A DNA stretch of 64,000 nucleotides from Pectinatus sottacetonis (GTDB taxonomy: Bacteria; Bacillota; Negativicutes; Selenomonadales; Selenomonadaceae). The notes below the pieces were generated by a model. That model made no database searches. It saw only the letters and a program-made list of their open reading frames with translations, and was not told where the DNA came from. Below, one piece after another: positions 45,441 to 54,600 of the stretch. Position numbers and translations under genes: made by a program. Every line of letters begins with the position of its first letter. The stretch's first letter is position 1. The stretch covers positions 840,501-904,500 of the forward strand of contig NZ_WIQK01000001.1 in assembly GCF_015732155.1 (NCBI RefSeq), given 5' to 3'.

Positions 45441-47477
45441 CTATTGTTTTATTTCAAAGCACTGGGAAATTTCGTCATATGATTTTACTTTTAACAGCTT
45501 TTTAATGTTGTTTTCGTTTTCAAAAAAACGCATAAGTTCTTTTAATGCCTGAGAATGATAAACAGCATCTGCCCCTGCAAGTGTGATAATAACTTTAATT
45601 GATTTATTACCGGTAAAAACCAGTGGACTTTTTAAAGTTATAAGACTAAACGATGTCTTTATCACACCATCTTCCGGTTTCGCATGGGGCATAATGACCC
45701 CTGGATACAGCATCATATAGCTGCCCATTTTTTCTACATTATTAAGTACAGCTTTAATATAGTTCTTGGCAATACAGCCCGCGCTAAACAGCAATTTACT
45801 TCCAAGTTCAACTGTTTCCCGCCAGTTTGTCCCTTGATAGCCCAGTATTGCACAGTTTTTATCTAAAAGCTCTATAAAAGAAGGATAGCTTTTTTCTTTT
45901 CCCATAAAAAGATGCGCCATATCTTTTTGCAGGAGTTTTTCATCAACTGTTGGACAATATTTTCTAGCTACTGCCAATACTTCATCCAGTTTAGGAATAT
46001 ATAGCGATTTTTGTTCTTCCCTGACATATTGGGAAAAGAAAATACTAAGTTCACTAATATTTTTTTCGGTCAAAAATGGTTGTACGAGGATACATTTTAT
46101 ATTAATTGACTTCAGCGGTACTGTAGTAATTACCAAATCTACATCATTATTTGCAATCACCTCATATGCATTATGCAGGGATACTGTTGCCACAGTAGTA
46201 AAGTCAAAAATACTTTGCAGCTTCATAAGCACATATTTTGATGTTCCTATTCCTGTAGCACAGACCAAAAGGACTTTTGCTTTTCTTTCCTTTTTATTCT
46301 GCATACGTTCTTTGGCTGTCATAAAATGAATACAAATATAGCCGCATTCTTCTTCACTGAATACTATATGCCAGTCTTTTTCTAAAAAAACCACAGCATT
46401 TTGCACACAATTAAACAGCCGTGGATAAGTTTGCTTAATCTGCTGCAATATAGGATTATTAATTTTAATGTTACGGCGGGTCCTGTAGATTGATGAATGA
46501 ATATGCTGAAGCAGGTTTTCATATAAAGCTTCATCTTTTTCAAAAGCGGTGCCATAGTCATTTGCCACTTTTCCTATCAGAGTCAATACAATCATTTGTT
46601 GATAAAAATCATTTTCATCTTTTTCCCAAAAAAGATTGCTTCCCAGCAAATGTATTGTAATATAACCTATTTCACTCCGGGGAATTTTTACATTAAATGA
46701 TTCCTCCAAGTGCTTTGCAATCCCTGCTGCAATAGCAAATTCAGGTGTATTCAACAAATTTCTCAGCTCAGCAGTTTCCATCACTATATCTTTTCCCATG
46801 CGTATTCTCTTTATCGCAATCGCCAAATGAATTACTAAATTATTAAAAGCATCATCGGAAAGTGTATTCTGGAGCTGTTTTTCTGCTTCCCTGACAAAAT
46901 TTTGTATCTGAAGAATAGAAACGTCATTAAATAATTTTAGAAATTCCTGATTATTCATTCCCAAATAAGCAAAAAGTGTTTTTGAGGCAATTTTCCGCAG
47001 TTTTTGCTCTTTGCCTGCAAGACGTATTCCCTTGCTTTTTATTGTTTCAACATACTCTGTCTGTGTATTGATCCGACATTTAAGTTCATGGATATCGTTC
47101 TGCAATGTAGTTTTACTGACATTCAAATACTCTGATAGATACTGTATTGTAATATAATTTTTTTCGCCTAAAAGTTTGCAAAAAATATATACTAGCCGTT
47201 CTTCCTGTGAAAACACATAAGTATATGTATCTATCTCTTTGACTGTTTCACGTAATTTTCTCCGAATATCTTTTTCTACCGCAAAAGATATTCCTTCACT
47301 CTGCTTTCTTATCAAAGCTGGATATTTATTATCTCTCAAGTATTCATCAATATTATCTAAATCATACCGTATAGTCCTGTCACTAACACCAAAAGCATCT
47401 TTTAAGGTTGCAATTTTTATAGGCTGGCAACTGTGTAAAATTCTATGAAAAATTTGCATACACCGTTTGTTCAGCAT
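45441..47477 (-). CDS. PRD-domain PTS regulator with EIIB- and EIIA-like domains
   Basis: 678 residues, MtlR/BglG superfamily. Domains are HTH (FGVSDRTIRYDLDNIDEYL), a second HTH (LNVSKTTLQNDIHELK), two PRDs (about 190-390, with NNLVIHLAIAIKRI and YITIHLLGSNLF), a GatB-like EIIB (LLVCATGIGTSKY, Cys406) and an EIIA type 2 domain (VIMPHAKPEDG, His598). Phosphorylation of the PRD, Cys and His sites couples DNA binding to PTS flux. Unlike usual layouts it comes last, after EIIC, and probably controls the PTS genes upstream of it. Confidence 0.92.
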   Translation of the reverse strand: MLNKRCMQIFHRILHSCQPIKIATLKDAFGVSDRTIRYDLDNIDEYLRDNKYPALIRKQSEGISFAVEKDIRRKLRETVKEIDTYTYVFSQEERLVYIFCKLLGEKNYITIQYLSEYLNVSKTTLQNDIHELKCRINTQTEYVETIKSKGIRLAGKEQKLRKIASKTLFAYLGMNNQEFLKLFNDVSILQIQNFVREAEKQLQNTLSDDAFNNLVIHLAIAIKRIRMGKDIVMETAELRNLLNTPEFAIAAGIAKHLEESFNVKIPRSEIGYITIHLLGSNLFWEKDENDFYQQMIVLTLIGKVANDYGTAFEKDEALYENLLQHIHSSIYRTRRNIKINNPILQQIKQTYPRLFNCVQNAVVFLEKDWHIVFSEEECGYICIHFMTAKERMQNKKERKAKVLLVCATGIGTSKYVLMKLQSIFDFTTVATVSLHNAYEVIANNDVDLVITTVPLKSINIKCILVQPFLTEKNISELSIFFSQYVREEQKSLYIPKLDEVLAVARKYCPTVDEKLLQKDMAHLFMGKEKSYPSFIELLDKNCAILGYQGTNWRETVELGSKLLFSAGCIAKNYIKAVLNNVEKMGSYMMLYPGVIMPHAKPEDGVIKTSFSLITLKSPLVFTGNKSIKVIITLAGADAVYHSQALKELMRFFENENNIKKLLKVKSYDEISQCFEIKQ

Positions 47478-47541
47478 AATAAAACCACCATTTCTTAAAA
47501 TAAGGATACTGTCACATTATAATTTCGACTTCACAAATATG

Positions 47542-47578
47542 CAGTTCCTCCTGTCTTTCTAAAAACAGGAGGAAACAG
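47542..47578 (-). terminator. Hairpin between EIIC and the regulator gene
   Basis: TTCCTCCTGT (47545-47554) pairs with ACAGGAGGAA (47565-47574). On the minus strand there is no T tract after it, so it may attenuate or process rather than terminate the transcript before the regulator. Confidence 0.45.
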
Positions 47579-47625
47579 CATTGCTTATTTATAAATAATT
47601 TTTTATATTTAACAGCATCTTTTAT

Positions 47626-48993
47626 TCACTCTTCGTCTGGATTGTTAATTACTCTATTCTTTGTCCTTATGAAATTCGGCAGTAAAAGTGCCAGTACAAA
47701 AATACCAATAATTGCAAAAACACCTGCTTGACCAAAATGTACAGAAAGTTCTCCAATTACTATACCTAAAACACCAAAGTCAAAATCTCCAAATGTAGTA
47801 TTTTGAAATCCTAACGCTCCCAATACAGGAAGTAAAAGTGCCGGAGCAAATGTTATCAAAAGACCATTAGTAAATGCACCCAGAACAGCCCCTCTTTTAC
47901 CACCAGTTGCATTGCCAAAAATACCCGCAGTAGCACCACAGAAGAAATGCGGCACCAGTCCGGGAATAATTAATACTCCTCCTATCCCGCCAAGTATCAA
48001 CATGCCCAGCACACCGCCTACAAATGAAGCAACAAAGCCAAGGACAACAGCAGTAGGTGCATACGTAAAAAACACTGCGCAGTCAACTGCCGGAACTGCT
48101 GAAGGAATAACTTTAGTTGCTATGCCTTCAAATGCCGGAATAAGGTCTCCTAAAATCATCCGAACACCTGAATAAACAATTGTTACACCGACAGCAAATT
48201 TAAGTCCTGATATTATTGCAAATAATATGGGCGACATGCCATCTGATATAGTTGATACATAAGCTGGTCCTGCTGCAATTGCTGAAATCAAGTAGAAAAC
48301 CATCATTGTCAATCCTGTGGAAACTGTTGTATCACGTAAAAATCCCCATTTTTCTGGTATTTCTATTTTTTCTGTACTATCTTCCGGTGATCCGACTTTA
48401 GAACCGACCCATGCTGAAATATAATATGCCAAACTACCAAAATGTCCCATGGCGATGCCATCATGATCAGTTACTTTATTTGTATATTTCTGCCCAATAG
48501 CTGGAGAAATAGAACTCCATGCTCCCAACAAAAAACCACCGCAAAGAATAAGCTCTGTCCCTTTCATTCCCGCTGTTCCCAAAACAGCAGACAGTAAACA
48601 TGCCATAAAGAAACTGTGATGCCCCGTCAAAAATACATATTTGTATTTAGTAAATCTGGCAATCAGCAGATTTACTATAAGTCCTACAACAAGAATCGAC
48701 ATTGTTTCAACGCCCAAAAGTTTTTGTGCCACAGATACTATTGCTTCGTTATTGGGCACGACACCGGTAATATGAAATCCCTTTTGGATCATTTTCCCTA
48801 AAGGATCTAAATTACTTACAATAAAATTAGCTCCAGCGCCAAGCATTAAATATCCTAAAATAGGTTTTAACGTTCCTGTCATTATCTTATAAAATGGTTT
48901 TCGCAATGCAATTAATCCAACACAGGACACAATTCCTAATAATAATGCCGGCTGCTGTAATACATCGCGCAAAAATTCCAGAATTTCTATCAT
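47626..48993 (-). CDS. PTS EIIC, ascorbate (UlaA/SgaT) family
   Basis: 455 residues, about 10-12 membrane helices. UlaA-type marks are LKPILGYLMLGAGANFIVSN, ARFTKYKYVFLTGHHSFFMA, GGFLLGAWSSISPAIGQ, VTDHDGIAMGHFGSLAYYIS and FFCGATAGIFGNATGGKRGA. The family imports L-ascorbate or other sugar acids/pentitols with phosphorylation. It follows the EIIB gene by 10 bases. The real substrate is not fixed; the transaldolase in the operon suggests a sugar giving pentose- or hexose-phosphates. Confidence 0.9.
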   Translation of the reverse strand: MIEILEFLRDVLQQPALLLGIVSCVGLIALRKPFYKIMTGTLKPILGYLMLGAGANFIVSNLDPLGKMIQKGFHITGVVPNNEAIVSVAQKLLGVETMSILVVGLIVNLLIARFTKYKYVFLTGHHSFFMACLLSAVLGTAGMKGTELILCGGFLLGAWSSISPAIGQKYTNKVTDHDGIAMGHFGSLAYYISAWVGSKVGSPEDSTEKIEIPEKWGFLRDTTVSTGLTMMVFYLISAIAAGPAYVSTISDGMSPILFAIISGLKFAVGVTIVYSGVRMILGDLIPAFEGIATKVIPSAVPAVDCAVFFTYAPTAVVLGFVASFVGGVLGMLILGGIGGVLIIPGLVPHFFCGATAGIFGNATGGKRGAVLGAFTNGLLITFAPALLLPVLGALGFQNTTFGDFDFGVLGIVIGELSVHFGQAGVFAIIGIFVLALLLPNFIRTKNRVINNPDEE

Positions 48994-49003
48994 ATGAATT
49001 CTC

Positions 49004-49288
49004 CTATCTTTGTTGTTTAATTTGTATTGCTTTTATAATATCAAGAACATCTTCTCTTATCTTCTTTTTATTAACATAACTTCTAATTGCCACAACACGC
49101 TTATTTTCAAACTGTTGTGCCAATTCTTTTATTGTTACTATAAGATCGGGATTTTTGCCTTGTGCTGAATTGAAGTCGCTTGATTCTACTTGTGCATCAA
49201 TATTTTCTTCTTTACAAATTTCTTCTATTTTCATAGCCAGCATAAGACTACTTCCAATGCCATTGCCGCATACGGTTAATATCTTCAT
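49004..49288 (-). CDS. PTS EIIB, ascorbate/galactitol type
   Basis: 94 residues with the phospho-cysteine loop ILTVCGNGIGSSLMLAMK (Cys7), typical UlaB. It takes the phosphate from EIIA and passes it to the sugar in EIIC. The ATG overlaps the EIIA stop by four bases. Confidence 0.92.
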   Translation of the reverse strand: MKILTVCGNGIGSSLMLAMKIEEICKEENIDAQVESSDFNSAQGKNPDLIVTIKELAQQFENKRVVAIRSYVNKKKIREDVLDIIKAIQIKQQR

Positions 49289-49749
49289 TTGTTTTCTCCT
49301 TTACAGGCTTTCTGATGAATATAGTTTATGATAGCATTTTTTTCCATACCACCACGCACCTGTTTTAAAAAAAATTCATCTTCAATAAGTTCCATAAGTT
49401 CTGACAAAACATTAATATGTGTATTCTTATCTGTAGCACACAAAAAAACAAGAATATCAACTGGATCATATTCCTTATTGCCAAAAGCAACAGGTTCTTT
49501 TAAATGCACTAGTCCTAATCCAATCTTTTTTACGCCAAATTCAGGACGGGCATGTGGCATAGCCAATCCCGGCGCAATCACAATATATTGTCCCATTTTG
49601 CGAATATTTTCTATCATAGCTTCAATATATGCTCTGCCCGTATTCCCTGCTTTTACAAACATTTCTCCACCATAACGTACTGCTTCTTCCCAGTTTTTAG
49701 CTTTCACATTAACGGCTACAGTAGTTGAATTGAATAATTTTTCAATCAT
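49285..49749 (-). CDS. PTS EIIA, mannitol/fructose/ascorbate type
   Basis: 154 residues, PTS EIIA type 2. The phospho-His is His66 in GLAMPHARPEFGVKK; IENIRKMGQYIVIAPG and VDILVFLCATDKNTHINVLSELM support the call. It is the first PTS gene after the transaldolase and feeds EIIB. Confidence 0.92.
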   Translation of the reverse strand: MIEKLFNSTTVAVNVKAKNWEEAVRYGGEMFVKAGNTGRAYIEAMIENIRKMGQYIVIAPGLAMPHARPEFGVKKIGLGLVHLKEPVAFGNKEYDPVDILVFLCATDKNTHINVLSELMELIEDEFFLKQVRGGMEKNAIINYIHQKACKGENK

Positions 49750-49778
49750 TTCCCGACCACCTTAAAGAAATATTTTCC

Positions 49779-50498
49779 TCATAAAATTGAAAATCCCAGT
49801 TTAGAGGCATCTTCATAAAAACCACATACAGTTTCCAAAGAATATTCACTTAAATCTTTTCCATAATTAACTCTTTTGGTTAAAATATTATTTGGAACTG
49901 TTATTATACTGCAACCTGTTTCAACTGCCTCCAGAATATTATAAAATTCACGGCAGCTTGCCCAAAGCAGCTGTATCCTAGGCTTCTTTTTGCAAATGGC
50001 ACTGGCCTTTTTCATCAGATCTGCCGCATTGACCCCTGTATCAGCAATTCTTCCTGCAAATACCGATACAATATTTTCCGTATTACTATCCAGTGCATCA
50101 ACCACTTCCTGAACCTGTTTTAAGGTGAAAATGGCTGTAATATTTAAGTGGTACCCCTTTTCTGACAATTTTCTTATCAGCGGAACCGAAGATACCCCCT
50201 TAGTATTGGTAACTGGTATCTTTACATATACGTTGGGCGCCAAGCCCGCCAAAACATCTGCCTCCCTCTCCATTTTTTCAAATTTATCGGCAAAGACTTC
50301 AAAAGATACAGAACAATCTTTTATCTGCTTCAACACATTCTGGGCGAAAGTTTTATAATCAGAAACTCCCGCTTTTTTCATTAGGGAAGGATTCGTCGTA
50401 AATCCTTTAACTACTCCCGTCTTGTAAATTGCTAACATTTCCTTTAAATCTGCCCCATCAGCAAAAATTTTTATTGGCAGTTCTCTTAAATCTTTCAT
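49779..50498 (-). CDS. Transaldolase-like protein (FSA/TalC family)
   Basis: 239 residues, the short form. The Schiff-base lysine is Lys93 in NVYVKIPVTNTKG; other marks are IFADGADLKEMLA, VKGFTTNPSLMKKAG, LNITAIFTLKQVQ, SVFAGRIADTG and LLWASCREFYNI. Enzymes of this group are transaldolases or fructose-6-phosphate aldolases. It leads the operon with the Ula-type PTS, so it probably acts on the phosphorylated product. AAAGGAGG and a clear promoter precede it. Confidence 0.9.
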   Translation of the reverse strand: MKDLRELPIKIFADGADLKEMLAIYKTGVVKGFTTNPSLMKKAGVSDYKTFAQNVLKQIKDCSVSFEVFADKFEKMEREADVLAGLAPNVYVKIPVTNTKGVSSVPLIRKLSEKGYHLNITAIFTLKQVQEVVDALDSNTENIVSVFAGRIADTGVNAADLMKKASAICKKKPRIQLLWASCREFYNILEAVETGCSIITVPNNILTKRVNYGKDLSEYSLETVCGFYEDASKLGFSIL

Positions 50499-50527
50499 AG
50501 TAATCCTCCTTTATTTATTATAATTTC

Positions 50528-50556
50528 ATTATAAAATTAAGAATATTTTGTGTAAA
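50528..50556 (-). promoter_or_regulatory. Promoter of the transaldolase-PTS operon
   Basis: On the minus strand TTTACA (50551-50556) and TATAAT (50528-50533) are 17 bases apart, 30 bases before the transaldolase start. Confidence 0.8.
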
Positions 50557-50611
50557 CAGTAAATTCTTTCAAAAATCATTCGGCAAAAGTAATTCTAAAA
50601 CCACAAACAAA

Positions 50612-50650
50612 ACAGCACTATATATGAAATTATTTCATATATAGTGCTGT
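50612..50650. repeat. Perfect 19-bp palindrome upstream of the transaldolase promoter
   Basis: ACAGCACTATATATGAAAT and its exact reverse complement flank one central T. It lies about 55 bases upstream of the -35 box. It could be a regulator site or, with the TTTTGTTT that follows on the minus strand, a terminator. The stretch 50651-50828 holds nothing else. Confidence 0.8.
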
Positions 50651-50828
50651 TGAGATAAATTATAATTTGAATATTACTTTATTTACTGCCCAAGTTAGTT
50701 ATACTGTTAACTTTCTAATAAAACCATATATGTAAAAATATAATAATTCCTATAAATAAGCTTATTATATAATATATATGTGTAACGGTTATTAACAAAT
50801 TATTTATTTACTTTTTACGGAAATAATT

Positions 50829-50878
50829 AATAAGGCTGCCGCTGGAGTAAAAAATTACTTCATGTGCGACAACCCTGT
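50829..50878 (-). terminator. Terminator after the second aldolase operon
   Basis: On the minus strand AGGGTTGTCGC pairs with GCGGCAGCCTT (G-U pairs included) around a 23-base loop that folds itself. A related sequence ends the rib operon at 60592. Confidence 0.5.
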
Positions 50879-50880
50879 AC

Positions 50881-51729
50881 TTAATTTTTACCTGATGATC
50901 CAGAAAGTTTTATATAATCTTTTACTACTGTTATACTATCTTTTTCTGCTACATTTACCATATCAAAAAAATTTATTGTTGGATTTCTAATTATTGATTT
51001 TTTTATTGCATTTGCGTTTGCATTCATAAAATCACAACCAACATTAATTTTATTAATACCATACTTTACACACGTTACAATATTTTTTTCTCCAGAACCA
51101 GACCCTCCATGGAGTACTAATGGCATTTTTGTTAAGTTTTTTATTTTCTTTAGTCTTTCAAAGTCAAAACCAGGAATTACTCCATCAGGATATATTCCAT
51201 GCGAAGATCCTATAGATATAGCCAACGCATCAACATTTGTTTCTTCCAAAAATTTTTTTACCTGATCAACATCAGTATACATAGATTTATTAGTGTATCT
51301 TTCTTCTGTCGCTCCGATACAACCGATTTCACCTTCTACGCTCACTCCTTTAGGATGTGCATATTTGACAATTTCTTTAGTCATTTCAATATTATTTTTA
51401 AAACTATGGCGGGATGCATCTACCATAACAGATGAAAAACCGTCATCAATTGCTTTTTTCAAATCAATAATTTCCTGCCCATGATCAAAATTTAATGCTA
51501 CATTTATTTTTGTTCTATAGGCAAGTGTTTTTACTATTGGTGTTATTATTTCACTATCACAATGATGTAAAAGATGATCTTGAAATATATTTATAATTAT
51601 TGGTGCATATTCTTCTTCCGCTGCTAAAATTACACTTCGCACTGTTTCTAAATTAAAACAATTAATCGCCATTACTGCATAATTTTGCTTATTGGCTTTT
51701 TCAAGCATGTTTTTCATTGAAACATACAT
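50881..51729 (-). CDS. Class II aldolase, fructose/tagatose-bisphosphate type (last gene of the Fru-type PTS operon)
   Basis: 282 residues, zinc-dependent class II aldolase. Metal and catalytic motifs: ALNFDHGQEI, VMVDASRHSFKNNI, VSVEGEIGCIGATEE, ISIGSSHGIYP, LVLHGGSGSG and INKINVGCDF. Members split ketose-1,6-bisphosphates or ketose-1-phosphates into C3 units. It is clearly different from the aldolase at 53235 in the same operon. It ends the unit, 18 bases after EIIC. Confidence 0.92.
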   Translation of the reverse strand: MYVSMKNMLEKANKQNYAVMAINCFNLETVRSVILAAEEEYAPIIINIFQDHLLHHCDSEIITPIVKTLAYRTKINVALNFDHGQEIIDLKKAIDDGFSSVMVDASRHSFKNNIEMTKEIVKYAHPKGVSVEGEIGCIGATEERYTNKSMYTDVDQVKKFLEETNVDALAISIGSSHGIYPDGVIPGFDFERLKKIKNLTKMPLVLHGGSGSGEKNIVTCVKYGINKINVGCDFMNANANAIKKSIIRNPTINFFDMVNVAEKDSITVVKDYIKLSGSSGKN

Positions 51730-51747
51730 TGTATTATATCTCCTCTA

Positions 51748-52830
51748 TTATTTAATTTTAATTTCACCCAAATTGATATCTTCTTCCTCGTCTACTATTT
51801 TTTCTTCTACAGCATCTTTTTTTAACATCGTAAGTAAAATAGCCGTAACAACAGTTCCAACACCAAGCGCAATTAAAAATCCTATAGGATTATTCATAGC
51901 CGGAACTATAAACATTCCTCCAGAAGGTACCCTCGATTCTACTCCCATCAACATAATAAGTGCACCACCCACTGCAGCACCAGTTGAGCAAGAAAAAATA
52001 ACTCGTAACGGATCTACCGCAGCAATAGGTATAACACCTTCTGTAATCATACATATCCCAAGAGGAAAAGCTATTTTTATATTATCGGCTTCGCCTTTGC
52101 TATATCTTTGTCTCCTCATAAGCCACGAAAGAGTTACACCAAAAGGTGGAATCATCGATGCACATATTTTTATCGCTTCCGGTCCATATACCCCTTGTAA
52201 TAAAAGTCCATCTGCAAACAATGATGCTACTTTATTTACCGGTCCACCGAAATCAAATGCTGCCATAGCTCCCATAATAGCTCCAAATAATGCAGCTGAA
52301 CCTCCCTGCATACTCTGCAACATCGCTGTTAAAGTAAACGAAACTGCAGCTATAGGTTCTCCAATTACAAAAAACATTACAAAACCAACTATAAGTGATG
52401 ATAATAGCGGTAATATAAGCATTGGTAATAATGCTTGTGCCCAAACAGGAACTTTAACAACTTTTTTCAAAAAATTTATACACCAGCCAGCTAAATATCC
52501 TCCAAGCATACCACCAAAAAATCCTGCACCTATCGCATTAGCAATCATTCCCATTAAAAGTCCAGGAGCTATTCCTGGACGATCTGCAATAGAATATGCT
52601 ATAGCAGCAGACATAATTGCTGGAATAAGCTGCATACCATAAACTCCTAGAGTCACTGCTGCCTGCCATATAGTATATGGGCTTTTATAGTCTGAAATCA
52701 GTGATGGATTATTCCCTAAAATATTTCCTATAGCAATTAATAATCCAGAAGCTACTACTAGCGGAAGCATATAAGAAACACCAGTCATTGCATGTCTCTT
52801 TATTTCACTTAATTGTAATTGTTTTATCAT
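51748..52830 (-). CDS. PTS EIIC, fructose family
   Basis: 360 residues, about ten membrane helices, Fru-type IIC. Marks are HAMTGVSYMLPLVVASGLLI, SIADRPGIAPGLLMGMIANA, GAGFFGGMLGGYLAG, MGAMAAFDFGGPVNKVASLF and VPSGGMFIVP. It is EIIC only; EIIA and EIIB are separate genes here. The C-terminal tail is acidic (EEKIVDEEEDINLGE). It is placed between EIIB and the last aldolase. Confidence 0.92.
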   Translation of the reverse strand: MIKQLQLSEIKRHAMTGVSYMLPLVVASGLLIAIGNILGNNPSLISDYKSPYTIWQAAVTLGVYGMQLIPAIMSAAIAYSIADRPGIAPGLLMGMIANAIGAGFFGGMLGGYLAGWCINFLKKVVKVPVWAQALLPMLILPLLSSLIVGFVMFFVIGEPIAAVSFTLTAMLQSMQGGSAALFGAIMGAMAAFDFGGPVNKVASLFADGLLLQGVYGPEAIKICASMIPPFGVTLSWLMRRQRYSKGEADNIKIAFPLGICMITEGVIPIAAVDPLRVIFSCSTGAAVGGALIMLMGVESRVPSGGMFIVPAMNNPIGFLIALGVGTVVTAILLTMLKKDAVEEKIVDEEEDINLGEIKIK

Positions 52831-52843
52831 TCTAATCCCCCTT

Positions 52844-53155
52844 TCACTGTCCTAAATCTGATTGAATTTTATTAATAAGCCCTTTAGGTGATTTTATTAC
52901 GACACTCGTAGGTACTTCTACAATTTTTTTATTTTTAAATCGCTCCATCCCATTTATTTTTATGTCCGCCGCAATTATAACAACATCCGCTGTAGATATT
53001 TCATTTAAGGTCAATTTATCCTCTGTCCCAATTGTTCCTTGTGTTTCTATACGGACATTATGGCCTAATGCTTTTCCTGCTTTTATCAATTTTTCTTTGG
53101 CAATATACGTATGAGCAATTCCCGATGTACAGGCAGCCACTCCAACAATATTCAT
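52844..53155 (-). CDS. PTS EIIB, fructose family
   Basis: 103 residues from ATG 53155, 7 bases after AGGAGG; a TTG at 53161 is less likely. The phospho-cysteine is Cys9 in VGVAACTSGIAHTYIAKEKL, then HNVRIETQGTIGTEDKLT and ADVVIIAADIKING. It accepts phosphate from EIIA-Fru. Confidence 0.93.
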   Translation of the reverse strand: MNIVGVAACTSGIAHTYIAKEKLIKAGKALGHNVRIETQGTIGTEDKLTLNEISTADVVIIAADIKINGMERFKNKKIVEVPTSVVIKSPKGLINKIQSDLGQ

Positions 53156-53234
53156 GGTCAATCCTCCTTATATAGTCTTATTATATAAATTTATACTATT
53201 GATGTAATAAGACTATATTATTTTATCAAAAAAT

Positions 53235-54104
53235 TCAGTTTTTAAAATATTTTACTTTATCCATGTCATTGAACAACGCCATTTTTTCTTCTATAGTATC
53301 ACGACACATCCGTATACATGATGGATAAATAACATTTGGTTCACGTTCAAATCCTTTTTCCTGTAAATACTTTTCTATGCCTTTCATAAAGCTGTATTTT
53401 ATATCACTAGATATATTTATCTTACATATACCTCTTTTTACCGATTCAGCTACTTCATTATCTGCATTGCTGGAGCCTCCATGCAACACTAATGGAACAT
53501 CAGTAATTTTTCTAATTTCTGATAATAAATCGAGTTTTAGTTTTGGCACAAATCCCTTTGGATAAATTCCATGTGCAGTACCTATAGCTATTGCTAAGGC
53601 ATCAACACCTGTTTTTTCAACGAATGTTTTTACATCTGCCGGATCAGTGTATATTATTTTAGTAGTTCCCCCTTCTATAGAATTGCCGGTCTGTCCTATA
53701 GTCCCTAATTCACCTTCAACTGATACCCCTATAGAATGTGCAATATCTACAACTTTTTTTGTCAAAGCTGCATTTTCCTGAAAAGATAGCTGTGACCCGT
53801 CAATCATAACTGATGTAAATCCTAATTGAATGGCATGAATACATTGTTCATATGTCCCGCCATGATCAAGATGTATCACCATAGGTACTTTAGTATGATT
53901 AGCTTCATAAATCACACTGCTGATAAAACTATCTCTTAAAAATTTTAATTCATCAGGATGAATTGCCATAATAACAGGGGCCTGTTTTTCTTCAGCACTT
54001 TCCATCATGGCTGTTAATAACTGTCCTGTACCAGCATTAAAAGCAGGTACGGCAAACTTATTTTTTTGTGCTGTTTCTAACATTTCTTTCATTGTAATTA
54101 ACAT
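53235..54104 (-). CDS. Class II aldolase, fructose/tagatose-bisphosphate type (mid-operon)
   Basis: 289 residues with the full set of class II motifs: VPAFNAGTGQLLTAMMESAE, VIHLDHGGTYEQC, VMIDGSQLSFQENA, VSVEGELGTIGQTG, IAIGTAHGIYPKG, LVLHGGSSNADNE and ICKINISSDIKY. The C-terminal extension has a Cys pair (YPSCIRMCRDTIEEKM). It differs strongly from the aldolase at 50881, so the two may act on different phosphates or form a two-step or hetero-oligomeric arrangement. It lies between EIIA and EIIB. Confidence 0.92.
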   Translation of the reverse strand: MLITMKEMLETAQKNKFAVPAFNAGTGQLLTAMMESAEEKQAPVIMAIHPDELKFLRDSFISSVIYEANHTKVPMVIHLDHGGTYEQCIHAIQLGFTSVMIDGSQLSFQENAALTKKVVDIAHSIGVSVEGELGTIGQTGNSIEGGTTKIIYTDPADVKTFVEKTGVDALAIAIGTAHGIYPKGFVPKLKLDLLSEIRKITDVPLVLHGGSSNADNEVAESVKRGICKINISSDIKYSFMKGIEKYLQEKGFEREPNVIYPSCIRMCRDTIEEKMALFNDMDKVKYFKN

Positions 54105-54123
54105 AATACAACCTCTTTTTTAT

Positions 54124-54585
54124 TTATTTCATTTCCTGCGAAAGCAGTTTTATGATTTCTCTTTTATCATTAGTTTTTAACAATTCATCTAATGTATTAT
54201 CATCTGCCAAAGCCATGGCCACCTGGGAAAGTAATTTTAAATGGACTGTCGTTTTATCAACGTTACGAACTGCAAAAAGGATAACTACATGAACCGGTTT
54301 CCCATCAGGAGATTCCCATTCTAAATCATTTTTAGTACGTCCAAAGGCTATTGATGTAACTTTTACTGCATCTGATTTTCCATGGGGAATAGCAATGTGA
54401 TTTCCCAATCCTGTCTGTCCTTCATTTTCTCTTGAATAAACATCTTTTATAAAATCTTTTTTATTTATTACATATTTCTCACGATAAAGGTTTTCTACGA
54501 GTTCTTCTAAAGCCTGTTCTTTATTGGCTGCTTTCATATTTAAATCAATCAGACGCTCGTTAAAAACTTCTTCAATATTCTCCAT
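54124..54585 (-). CDS. PTS EIIA, fructose family
   Basis: 153 residues. Phospho-His68 lies in GLGNHIAIPHGKSDAVK; VHVVILFAVRNVDKTTVHLK and LLSQVAMALADDNTLDELL are typical. It follows the regulator by 15 bases and is the first transport gene of the unit. Confidence 0.93.
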   Translation of the reverse strand: MENIEEVFNERLIDLNMKAANKEQALEELVENLYREKYVINKKDFIKDVYSRENEGQTGLGNHIAIPHGKSDAVKVTSIAFGRTKNDLEWESPDGKPVHVVILFAVRNVDKTTVHLKLLSQVAMALADDNTLDELLKTNDKREIIKLLSQEMK

Positions 54586-54600
54586 ACCAAGTCTCCTGTT

